Shown here piece by piece: positions 1-5,076 of a stretch of 9,014 nt of DNA. The position numbers were made by a program, and so were the translations under genes. Numbering within the stretch: the first letter of the stretch is position 1; each line of letters opens with the position of its first letter. The stretch is from Clostridia bacterium (GTDB taxonomy: Bacteria > Bacillota > Clostridia > UBA1381): positions 1-9,014 of the forward strand of contig JAFODX010000113.1 of assembly GCA_017380475.1 (NCBI GenBank). The letters are read 5' to 3'. Under the pieces are notes generated by a model. The model saw only the letters and a program-made list of their open reading frames with translations, was not told where the DNA came from and ran no database searches.

Positions 1-5
1 ATACT

Positions 6-806
6 ATGGGTAAGTTGGTAATTGTTGCATCAGGCAAGGGTGGAACGGGTAAAACTACGTTTACTTCACAGGTCGGAACACTGCTTTCGACGTTGGGGAA
101 GATGACAGTTCTGGTTGATGCGGATGCAGGCTTCCGAAACCTGGATATAGCACTTGGCCTTGAAAGTAATGTTGTTTACGATTATTCCGATTTCATATCG
201 GGCAATGCCGACATAGACGAAATTCTGATAAAAAGTCCCGGTTATGAAAATTTGTACTTTGTTGCAGCACCGCAAAGAGCGGCAACAACGGATTTTGACG
301 CTGACAGGACAAGCCGTTTCTGGGAGACATTAAAATCAAGATTTGACTATGTACTTGCAGATGCACCTGCAGGTATGGGTGACGGATTCAGGTTTGCGTC
401 GGATTATGCAGACGAGGCATTAATTGTATCACTGGCAGAAAGCTCATCGCTCCGTGATGCAGACCGTGTCATTGAAGCGTTCGAGGAAGCGGAGATTGAG
501 GATATACGTCTTGTATTAAACAGAATCCGACCTGAGCTTATAGAAAACAAAGTACTTATGAACATAGACGATTGTATAGATGTTTTGTCGATACCTATTC
601 TCGGAATAGTTCCTGATGATTCGGCGGTAACGGAGTGTGTAGCTTCAGGCAAGCCGCTTTCGCCGTCGGATAACGGTGCGGCACAGGCATTTTTCAATAT
701 AGCCCGGCGTATGTCGGGTGAAAATATACCGATGATGGATTTTGAAAATCCGTCAAAAAAATCAATTTGGTCGCGTATGCGAAAGGCTTTTAAAAAGCCG
801 CAGTAA
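6..806 (+). CDS. minD: Septum-site determining ATPase MinD
   Basis: MinD is a membrane-associated ATPase that, with MinC, blocks FtsZ assembly away from midcell. The 266-residue protein has the deviant Walker A box GKGGTGKTT at 10-18 with the signature Lys11, the switch segment VDADAGFRNLD at 38-48 and a Walker B-like ADAPAG at 118-123. All match MinD closely (family length about 260-270). The last 17 residues (SKKSIWSRMRKAFKKPQ) form a basic amphipathic helix, the expected MinD membrane-targeting sequence; this separates it from soluble ParA and flagellar FlhG relatives. Only five bases precede the ATG, so its ribosome site and any upstream minC are outside the window. mgsA follows after 18 bases, suggesting cotranscription, and no minE lies between or after them. 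Identification is firm; assignment to division rather than another MinD-like role is inference. Confidence 0.9.
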   Translation: MGKLVIVASGKGGTGKTTFTSQVGTLLSTLGKMTVLVDADAGFRNLDIALGLESNVVYDYSDFISGNADIDEILIKSPGYENLYFVAAPQRAATTDFDADRTSRFWETLKSRFDYVLADAPAGMGDGFRFASDYADEALIVSLAESSSLRDADRVIEAFEEAEIEDIRLVLNRIRPELIENKVLMNIDDCIDVLSIPILGIVPDDSAVTECVASGKPLSPSDNGAAQAFFNIARRMSGENIPMMDFENPSKKSIWSRMRKAFKKPQ

Positions 807-824
807 CAGAAAGGGGAGAGATTT

Positions 825-1229
825 GTGAACATTGCAATGATAGCACACGACAAAAAGAAGGAATTGATGATACAGTTCTGTATCGCATATAAAGGAATAC
901 TTGAAAAGCATACTCTGTATGCTACAGGCACAACAGGAAAAGTGGTAGCAGAAAACACAGGGCTTAATGTTTACAGATTCTTGTCCGGACCGCAGGGCGG
1001 TGACCAGCAGATAGGTGCGAGAATAGCCTATAACGAGATAGACCTTGTACTGTTCTTCCGTGACCCGTTAAATCCTGAAAACTATGAGCCGGACGTGTTC
1101 TCGCTTTTAAGACTCTGCGATATGCATAACATCCCGATTGCGACAAATGCCGCAACGGCAGAGGTTCTTATCCACGGTCTTGAGAGAGGCGACCTTGACT
1201 GGCGTGACATTGTAAATCCGAAAGATTGA
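825..1229 (+). CDS. mgsA: Methylglyoxal synthase
   Basis: Methylglyoxal synthase converts dihydroxyacetone phosphate to methylglyoxal and phosphate, a cytosolic bypass of lower glycolysis that relieves phosphate limitation. The 134-residue protein carries the family landmarks: IAHDKKK at 6-12, the phosphate-binding ATGTTG at 33-38, SGPQGGDQQ at 54-62 with catalytic Asp60 (Asp71 in E. coli), FFRDPLN at 77-83 with Asp80 (E. coli Asp91), EPDV at 88-91 and [11 protein letters not shown] at 103-113. The start is GTG at 825, chosen because AAGGGGAGAG lies just upstream at 811-820 and the protein then begins like the family (MNIAMIAHD). Odd point: the residue matching E. coli His98, a catalytic histidine found as PHEPD or PHDPD in known enzymes, is Tyr87 here (NYEPD). 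Family identity is secure; full activity is not proven by sequence. Confidence 0.93.
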   Translation: MNIAMIAHDKKKELMIQFCIAYKGILEKHTLYATGTTGKVVAENTGLNVYRFLSGPQGGDQQIGARIAYNEIDLVLFFRDPLNPENYEPDVFSLLRLCDMHNIPIATNAATAEVLIHGLERGDLDWRDIVNPKD

Positions 1230-1253
1230 TGCGACAAAGTCGCATCTTTTTTT
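1228..1253 (+). terminator. Rho-independent terminator of minD-mgsA
   Basis: A perfect 8-bp stem (GATGCGAC, 1228-1235, with GTCGCATC, 1239-1246) closes on an AAA loop and is followed by seven T residues at 1247-1253. The stem begins inside the mgsA stop codon, so the transcript ends immediately after the gene. It insulates mgsA from the perR promoter some 40 bases downstream. Confidence 0.92.
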
Positions 1254-1291
1254 GTGTCAAAAAAATTTTTTGAAAATTTTTAAAAAAAGTA

Positions 1292-1319
1292 TTGACAAAT
1301 GAAAAAAATGTGTTATAAT
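1292..1319 (+). promoter_or_regulatory. SigA-type promoter of perR operon
   Basis: A consensus -35 TTGACA at 1292-1297 is separated by 16 bases from a consensus -10 TATAAT at 1314-1319. A TG at 1311-1312 makes it an extended -10. The tract from 1257 to 1289 upstream is almost pure A and T and resembles an UP element. The start of transcription is expected near 1325-1327, inside the PerR/Fur-like operator. Confidence 0.88.
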
Positions 1320-1323
1320 AAAT

Positions 1324-1340
1324 TTAGTAATCGTTACTGA
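1324..1340 (+). promoter_or_regulatory. Fur/PerR-like operator overlapping the transcription start
   Basis: The sequence TTAGTAATCGTTACTGA is an inverted repeat: AGTAA and TTACT pair perfectly around TCG, and six of seven positions match when the arms are extended to seven bases. The size fits the 7-1-7 PerR/Fur box of Gram-positive bacteria (consensus TTATAATNATTATAA), although the G/C positions differ from the Bacillus consensus. It starts five bases after the -10 and precedes a PerR-type gene, so negative autoregulation is the natural reading. The repeat is seen; the binding protein is inferred. Confidence 0.7.
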
Positions 1341-1363
1341 TTATCTCAAAAGGAGTGATTATA

Positions 1364-1732
1364 ATGGGATATTCAAGACAAAGAGAAATGCTTCTGTCTG
1401 TCCTTAAAGACACTCGTTCACACCCAACAGCAAATTGGATTTATGAGGAGATGCGTAAGCGTGACCCGAAAATAAGTCTTGGCACGGTCTATCGTAACCT
1501 TGCCCTGCTGACGGAAAGCGGAGTTATTCTCCGTATAGATACCGAGCACGACAGTGTGCATTATGACGGATTCACTCACCCGCATTACCATTTCGTATGT
1601 AACGGATGCGGAGAGGTTTCGGATTTGTCAATCGACCCTATCGGAATAGAAGCCGAGGTCGAAAGAGAAACCGGCGGAAGTGTTGCCGGACACACACTTG
1701 TATTTTACGGCAAGTGCAAAAACTGTAAATAA
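1364..1732 (+). CDS. perR: Fur-family peroxide-responsive repressor PerR
   Basis: A metal-dependent repressor that senses hydrogen peroxide by iron-catalysed oxidation of its own histidines and releases peroxide-defence promoters. The 122-residue protein has the winged-helix DNA-binding half with HPTANWIYEEM at 20-30 and the recognition segment LGTVYRNLALL at 39-49. All five regulatory-site ligands of B. subtilis PerR are found at constant offset: His20, Asp68, His74, His76 and Asp87. The Asp at position 87, rather than Glu, favours PerR over Fur. The structural zinc cysteines are Cys79/Cys82 (CNGC) and Cys118/Cys121 (CKNC). Start ATG 1364 is preferred because AAAAGGAG at 1348-1355 sits 8 bases upstream; an in-frame GTG at 1355 lies in that site. 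The operator before it and the rubrerythrin gene 28 bases after it support the assignment. Confidence 0.9.
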   Translation: MGYSRQREMLLSVLKDTRSHPTANWIYEEMRKRDPKISLGTVYRNLALLTESGVILRIDTEHDSVHYDGFTHPHYHFVCNGCGEVSDLSIDPIGIEAEVERETGGSVAGHTLVFYGKCKNCK

Positions 1733-1760
1733 TTTATAATTTTCAAGGAGGAAAAAAATT

Positions 1761-2315
1761 ATGGCAAAGTATGTATGTCCTGTATGCGGATATGTTCACG
1801 AGGGAGAGGCAGCACCGGAGAAGTGCCCGCAGTGCGGAGTTCCGGGTGCAAAGTTCACAAAGATGGAAGAGGGCGCAGGTCTTGATTTCGTATGTGAGCA
1901 CGTAATCGGCGTAGGTGCAAAGGACCAGATAGAGATGGATGTGTATGAGGGTCTTAAGGCTAACTTTGAGGGCGAGTGCACAGAAGTTGGTATGTATATT
2001 GCAATGTCAAGACAGGCAATAAGAGAGGGTTACCCCGAAATAGGTGAGTTCTATATGAGAGCGGCACTTGAAGAAGCAGAGCATGCTGCAAAGTTTGCAG
2101 AGCTTTTGGGTGAGGTTGTATCAACAAGCACAAAGAAGAACCTCGAAATGAGAGCAGAGGCAGAGTGCGGTGCAACAGCAGGTAAGTTCGAGCTTGCAAA
2201 GCGTGCAAAAGAGCTTGGTTACGATGCTATCCATGACACTGTTCATGAAATGGCAAAGGACGAAGCAAGACACGGCAAGGGCTTCGAAGGAATGCTCAAG
2301 AGATATTTCGGTTAA
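1761..2315 (+). CDS. Reverse rubrerythrin (rubredoxin-first), NADH-peroxidase type
   Basis: A cytosolic non-haem iron peroxidase that reduces hydrogen peroxide to water in anaerobes, usually taking electrons from an NAD(P)H-linked reductase. The 184-residue protein starts with a rubredoxin-like domain, iron ligands Cys6, Cys9, Cys22 and Cys25 (CPVC and CPQC), followed from about residue 55 by the four-helix ferritin-like diiron domain. Carboxylate/His motifs there are FEGE at 69-72, EEAEH at 104-108, a Glu-rich RAEAE at 131-135 and DEARH at 167-171. Having the rubredoxin domain first is the 'reverse' order known from clostridia, where such genes are PerR-regulated. A strong AAGGAGG at 1745-1751 lies 9 bases before the ATG, and the codon choice (GCA, AAG, GAG, GGT) looks like a highly expressed gene. 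It probably shares the perR promoter. Confidence 0.93.
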   Translation: MAKYVCPVCGYVHEGEAAPEKCPQCGVPGAKFTKMEEGAGLDFVCEHVIGVGAKDQIEMDVYEGLKANFEGECTEVGMYIAMSRQAIREGYPEIGEFYMRAALEEAEHAAKFAELLGEVVSTSTKKNLEMRAEAECGATAGKFELAKRAKELGYDAIHDTVHEMAKDEARHGKGFEGMLKRYFG

Positions 2316-2324
2316 TATAAAATC

Positions 2325-2354
2325 AATAAGGACTGCAAATCTGCAGTCCTTATT
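2325..2354 (+). terminator. Long perfect hairpin after rubrerythrin (weak terminator or processing signal)
   Basis: A 13-bp perfect inverted repeat (AATAAGGACTGCA, 2325-2337, with TGCAGTCCTTATT, 2342-2354) has a 4-base loop AATC. It is more stable than an average bacterial terminator stem, but no run of T follows (ATAGAAAG comes next). It may be a partial terminator, or a 3' stabiliser allowing high rubrerythrin mRNA and lower expression of the two genes downstream. No separate promoter is visible before the next gene, so some read-through is expected. Confidence 0.65.
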
Positions 2355-2368
2355 ATAGAAAGAAGTGA

Positions 2369-2581
2369 ATGAAAATGATAGAAAATTATATGGTATGTAA
2401 TTGTAAACAGGTGAGCTACAGCGATATCGCTGACGCACTTGACAATCTGACAAAATTCGATGACGTTTTAATGGCGTTTGAAGATGTACAGAAAGTAACT
2501 CATTGCTCAACCGGTTGTGGCGGATGCCATCAGAAGGTTCTGGATATAATATCCGAAATAATGAGCGGTGCAACTGTATAA
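2369..2581 (+). CDS. BFD-like [2Fe-2S] small ferredoxin
   Basis: This 70-residue protein looks like a stand-alone BFD-like [2Fe-2S] domain, the fold of bacterioferritin-associated ferredoxin, which passes electrons to iron-storage or other redox proteins. The cluster-ligand pattern is seen: Cys10-X-Cys12 (VCNCKQV) near the start, then after 37 residues Cys50-X-X-Cys53 (CGGC) followed by a helix, as in E. coli Bfd (CLC and CGKC). An additional Cys46 (HCSTGCGGC) lies four residues before the second pair. Two starts are possible: ATG 2369 and ATG 2375. The ribosome site AAAGAAGTG at 2359-2367 is better spaced for 2375, which would drop only two residues. Its position behind perR and rubrerythrin suggests a role in iron or electron handling under peroxide stress, but the actual partner is unknown. 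Confidence 0.8.
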   Translation: MKMIENYMVCNCKQVSYSDIADALDNLTKFDDVLMAFEDVQKVTHCSTGCGGCHQKVLDIISEIMSGATV

Positions 2582-2608
2582 AAAATTTATCGAAAGAAGG
2601 AAAAAGGA

Positions 2609-3229
2609 ATGCCAAACACCGGCAAAAGAATATTCGCAGCAATAAATTATCTGCGTACATTCCCCGTATTTTTGTGTGCATTATGTTCCCGGCAAAAACA
2701 TCTCATCAAGGCAGACATTGCACGTTGGAACGAAATCGACCAGATAAGCTTTGGCTTTTTTGAGTCGCTTAACTGGTATCTGACATATAAGAAAGAGTTC
2801 CGTAATCTTTTTCTGCACAGGTTAAAAAAACCGTCGCAGACATTCATATCAAAGGTGCATTTTGTGATTGCCAGAATACTATGGAAGCCGATGGAATCAT
2901 TATACATATATACCGATGATATCGGCGGAGGTCTGTACATTCAACACGGATTTGCAACAATTATAACAGCCCGTAAAATAGGCGAGAACTGCAGAATATA
3001 TCAGCAGGTGACGATTGGCTACAAGGACGGTGCAACTCCCGTTCTTGAAGACAATGTTTCAGTTACCTGCGGTGCAAAAGTTCTCGGCAACCTCACTATG
3101 CACTCTAACAGCATAGCTGCAGCGGGTGCTGTTGTTTTGAAGGATGTTCCGGAAAATGCCATTGTGGGCGGTGTTCCTGCAAAGGTAATCAGATACAAAG
3201 ACGAAGCTGAAATCAGTTTTCAGGGATAA
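2609..3229 (+). CDS. CysE-like hexapeptide-repeat acyltransferase, substrate uncertain
   Basis: A 206-residue left-handed beta-helix acyltransferase that automated pipelines would probably call serine acetyltransferase. An alpha-helical N-terminal half (1-95) precedes hexapeptide coils from about 98 to 194, ending in the characteristic VVLKDVPENAIVGGVPAKVI (176-195). His113 in IQHG matches the catalytic His158 of CysE. However, Asp143 of its catalytic dyad aligns with Leu98, Asp157 with Gln112, and the serine-binding Arg192-His193 pair with Ala142-Thr143. It therefore resembles O-acetyltransferases of surface polysaccharide loci at least as much as true CysE, so I give no symbol. AAGAAGG at 2594-2600 lies 8 bases before the ATG. 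The gene starts 27 bases after the BFD-like gene, so the two are probably cotranscribed, and it ends at a strong terminator. Fold secure; substrate open. Confidence 0.78.
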   Translation: MPNTGKRIFAAINYLRTFPVFLCALCSRQKHLIKADIARWNEIDQISFGFFESLNWYLTYKKEFRNLFLHRLKKPSQTFISKVHFVIARILWKPMESLYIYTDDIGGGLYIQHGFATIITARKIGENCRIYQQVTIGYKDGATPVLEDNVSVTCGAKVLGNLTMHSNSIAAAGAVVLKDVPENAIVGGVPAKVIRYKDEAEISFQG

Positions 3230-3232
3230 AGG

Positions 3233-3266
3233 CAACCCCTGCTTTGAGCAGGGGGTTGTTTTTTTT
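3233..3266 (+). terminator. Rho-independent terminator of the perR operon
   Basis: The left arm CAACCCCTGCT (3233-3243) pairs with AGCAGGGGGTTG (3247-3258) with one bulged G and a TTG loop. Eight T residues follow at 3259-3266. It is a strong intrinsic terminator four bases after the acyltransferase stop codon, and its right end doubles as the -35 region of the next promoter. Confidence 0.92.
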
Positions 3267-3284
3267 GTTTTGGTGTGGTATAAT
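3256..3284 (+). promoter_or_regulatory. Promoter of nicotinamidase-nadE unit
   Basis: An extended -10, TGGTATAAT (3276-3284), lies 17 bases after a weak -35, TTGTTT (3256-3261). The -35 is formed from the last stem bases and T-run of the preceding terminator, so termination and initiation signals are interleaved. The leader to the start codon at 3328 would be about 37 bases. Confidence 0.72.
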
Positions 3285-3327
3285 TAGAAAAAGCAAATAT
3301 AACCTTGCAATGACAGAGGATACGGCT

Positions 3328-3858
3328 ATGAAAAAATTATTGATTGTTGTAGATATGCAAAAGGACTTTGTTGACGGAGCGCTTGGTTCAGAAGAGGCAG
3401 TGGCGATTGTTGACAACGTAGTGAAAAAAATCGAAAATTTTGACGGTGATATTATCGTAACATACGACACGCATCCCGAAAACTATATGCAAACGCAGGA
3501 GGGTAAAAACCTGCCCGTACCGCATTGCATAAAAGGGACGGACGGCTGGAAACTTGATAAAAAGGTGCAAACAGCACTTGACAAAAGGGCGTATAAGACT
3601 ATAGAAAAGCCGACCTTCGGCTCAACAGAGCTTCCGCTGTATATCAGAGAAAACTATAACCCTGACGAAATCGAAATTGAGCTTATCGGACTTTGTACAG
3701 ACATATGTGTTGTATCAAATGCTCTTTTACTGAAAGCAAACTTCCTGGAAACAGAAGTAAGTGTTGATGCAGACTGTTGTGCAGGAGTAACGCCTGAGAG
3801 TCATAATGCGGCACTTACTACAATGAAGATGTGTCAGGTAGAGGTAACCGGCGAATAA
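3328..3858 (+). CDS. Nicotinamidase-like cysteine hydrolase (isochorismatase fold)
   Basis: Probably hydrolyses nicotinamide to nicotinate and ammonia, the first step of Preiss-Handler NAD salvage, in the cytosol. The 176-residue protein has the isochorismatase-fold catalytic triad: Asp9 (VVDMQKDF), Lys94 (IEKPTFGS) and nucleophile Cys127 (GLCTDICVVSN). Nicotinamidase-type metal ligands Asp47, His49 (YDTHPENY) and His66 (VPHCIKG) are present, which separates it from metal-free isochorismatases. ATG 3328 is chosen because AGAGGA at 3315-3320 is 7 bases upstream and the protein then begins with the core strand MKKLLIVVDMQ. The open frame runs further upstream but through the terminator and promoter. 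nadE begins 37 bases downstream without an intervening terminator, which supports the NAD role. Another small amide as substrate remains possible. Confidence 0.85.
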   Translation: MKKLLIVVDMQKDFVDGALGSEEAVAIVDNVVKKIENFDGDIIVTYDTHPENYMQTQEGKNLPVPHCIKGTDGWKLDKKVQTALDKRAYKTIEKPTFGSTELPLYIRENYNPDEIEIELIGLCTDICVVSNALLLKANFLETEVSVDADCCAGVTPESHNAALTTMKMCQVEVTGE

Positions 3859-3895
3859 ATAACAGTTATTTGAGAAAATTATTAAAGGTGATAAA

Positions 3896-4627
3896 ATGTT
3901 TAATGCAGAAAAAGTAAAAAATGAATGTGTTGAGTGGATAAGAGATTTTTTTGAACAGAACGGCAAAGGCTGTAATGCGGTTGTGGGCATTTCGGGCGGA
4001 AAGGACAGCTCGATTGCGGCGGCGTTGTGCGTTGAGGCACTGGGCAAGGACAGAGTAATCGGCGTTCTTATGCCGCAGGGCGAACAGCACGATATTGATA
4101 TGGCATATATGCTTGTAAACCACCTTGGAATAAAGCACTATGTTGTTAATGTAAAGGATGCAGTTGACGGAATTCTTAAAAGTCTGCCGTCTGAATTGGA
4201 AGTGACGGCACAGACTGTTCAGAACATACCGCCGAGAATCAGAATGTCAACTCTTTATGCCGTATCGCAGAGCGTGAACGGCAGAGTATGCAACACCTGC
4301 AACTTATCGGAGGACTGGGTGGGCTATTCAACTCGCTACGGTGATTCGGTGGGCGATTTCTCGCCGATGTCGAATCTCACTGTAACCGAGGTAAAAGAAA
4401 TAGGTCATCTTTTGGGTGTACCCGAAGAATTGGTCGAAAAAACACCTATTGACGGGCTTTGCGGAAAAACCGACGAGGAAAATCTCGGTTTCACTTATGC
4501 TGAGCTTGACAGATATATAAGAACGGGCGAGATTGAGGATTTGGCAAAAAAGGAGCTTATCGACAGAAAACACAAGGCAAACCTGTTCAAGCTTGAGCTA
4601 ATGCCGAGCTTTAAACCCCAAAAATGA
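3896..4627 (+). CDS. nadE: Ammonia-type NAD(+) synthetase NadE
   Basis: NadE makes NAD from deamido-NAD, ATP and ammonia, the last step of NAD synthesis. The 243-residue protein is a single synthetase domain of the N-type ATP pyrophosphatase family. It shows the pyrophosphate-binding loop SGGKDSS at 33-39, NIPPRIRMSTLYA at 110-122, TCNLSEDWVGYSTRYGDSVG at 134-153 with the deamido-NAD contacts of the family, and IDGLCGKTDEENLGFTY at 185-201. The usual N-terminal glutaminase (nitrilase) domain of the 550-residue glutamine-dependent enzymes is absent, so free ammonia or a separate amidotransferase must supply nitrogen. AAAGGTG at 3884-3890 sits 5 bases before the ATG. It follows the nicotinamidase-like gene closely, making a likely two-gene NAD operon. 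No clear terminator follows; the lipoprotein promoter begins at once. Confidence 0.94.
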   Translation: MFNAEKVKNECVEWIRDFFEQNGKGCNAVVGISGGKDSSIAAALCVEALGKDRVIGVLMPQGEQHDIDMAYMLVNHLGIKHYVVNVKDAVDGILKSLPSELEVTAQTVQNIPPRIRMSTLYAVSQSVNGRVCNTCNLSEDWVGYSTRYGDSVGDFSPMSNLTVTEVKEIGHLLGVPEELVEKTPIDGLCGKTDEENLGFTYAELDRYIRTGEIEDLAKKELIDRKHKANLFKLELMPSFKPQK

Positions 4628-4635
4628 ATATAATC

Positions 4636-4664
4636 TTTACATGAAAAATATGATATGGTATAAT
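4636..4664 (+). promoter_or_regulatory. Promoter of lipoprotein gene
   Basis: TTTACA (4636-4641) and an extended -10 TGGTATAAT (4656-4664) are 17 bases apart. The start codon lies about 25 bases after the expected transcription start. The -10 is identical in nine bases to that of the nicotinamidase unit (3276-3284). Confidence 0.8.
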
Positions 4665-4695
4665 AATATTATATAAAGGTAAAGGAGGTTTTACT

Positions 4696-5043
4696 ATGAA
4701 AAAGATTTTAGCAATGATGCTGACAGTACTTCTCGGAGCAACTGCCATGTCGGGTTGCGGACAAAAAACAGTACCGTCGGCAAATGATGAAACTGTACCT
4801 GCAGTACAGTCAGATGTGGATAAAACACAGTTTATAGGCGAACAAAAAGCACAGGAAATTGCACTGACAAGAGCAGAAATAGAAACAGCAAATGATGTTA
4901 TTTTTGAAAGAATAGAGCTTGAAAGAGACGACGGAATCTGGGTGTATGAGGTTGAGTTCATCAAGGACGGTATGGAATACAGCACAGAAATAAAGGCTGA
5001 TGACGGTACAGTAATATCGTGGGAAGTTGAGAAAAAAGACTAA
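4696..5043 (+). CDS. PepSY-like lipoprotein
   Basis: A 115-residue secreted lipoprotein of unknown role. A classic lipoprotein signal peptide occupies residues 1-20 (KK, hydrophobic ILAMMLTVLLGATA) with lipobox MSGC and modified Cys21. A Ser/Thr/Asp-rich linker of about 25 residues leads to a single PepSY-like domain at roughly 49-113: a helix IGEQKAQEIAL with the typical 'GEQKAQEIAL' start, then strands WVYEVEFIKDG, MEYSTEIKADDG and TVISWEVEKKD. PepSY domains are known as inhibitory propeptide-like modules and as stand-alone envelope proteins; no target can be named. AAAGGAGG at 4681-4688 gives a strong ribosome site 7 bases before the ATG. The gene has its own promoter and terminator, so it is monocistronic and independent of nadE. 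Acidic composition beyond the signal peptide suits the outer face of the membrane. Confidence 0.82.
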   Translation: MKKILAMMLTVLLGATAMSGCGQKTVPSANDETVPAVQSDVDKTQFIGEQKAQEIALTRAEIETANDVIFERIELERDDGIWVYEVEFIKDGMEYSTEIKADDGTVISWEVEKKD

Positions 5044-5046
5044 AAA

Positions 5047-5076
5047 GATAAGACCTGCTTATGCAGGTCTTGTTTT
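5047..5076. terminator. Bidirectional terminator between lipoprotein and sfp-type genes
   Basis: A 9-bp perfect stem AAGACCTGC (5050-5058) with GCAGGTCTT (5063-5071) and loop TTAT is followed by GTTTT on the plus strand. On the minus strand the same stem is followed by a T-rich run, complementary to the A residues at 5042-5050. It lies between convergent stop codons (5041-5043 and 5075-5077) and can end both transcripts. Confidence 0.85.

Noticed and set aside
404..958. 184-residue minus-strand open frame across minD and mgsA
   Set aside because: It is antisense to two clearly recognisable genes, has no ribosome site and a Ser/Ile-rich composition typical of a shadow frame.
1355..1363. In-frame GTG at 1355 as start of perR
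   Set aside because: It falls on the ribosome-binding site AAAAGGAG (1348-1355) that serves ATG 1364, and adds residues MII that are not family-like.
1735..1740. TATAAT just before rubrerythrin as a separate promoter
   Set aside because: No -35 lies 16-18 bases upstream, and transcription would begin within the ribosome-binding site. Shared transcription from the perR promoter is simpler.
2121..2681. 186-residue minus-strand open frame across rubrerythrin, the BFD-like gene and the acyltransferase start
   Set aside because: It runs through three genes and the hairpin on the other strand and has a Leu/Cys/Phe-rich shadow-like composition without a recognisable domain.
3244..3327. Longer nicotinamidase-like frame beginning at 3244
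   Set aside because: This segment is the loop and T-run of a terminator plus a promoter; the conserved protein begins at ATG 3328 with its own ribosome site.
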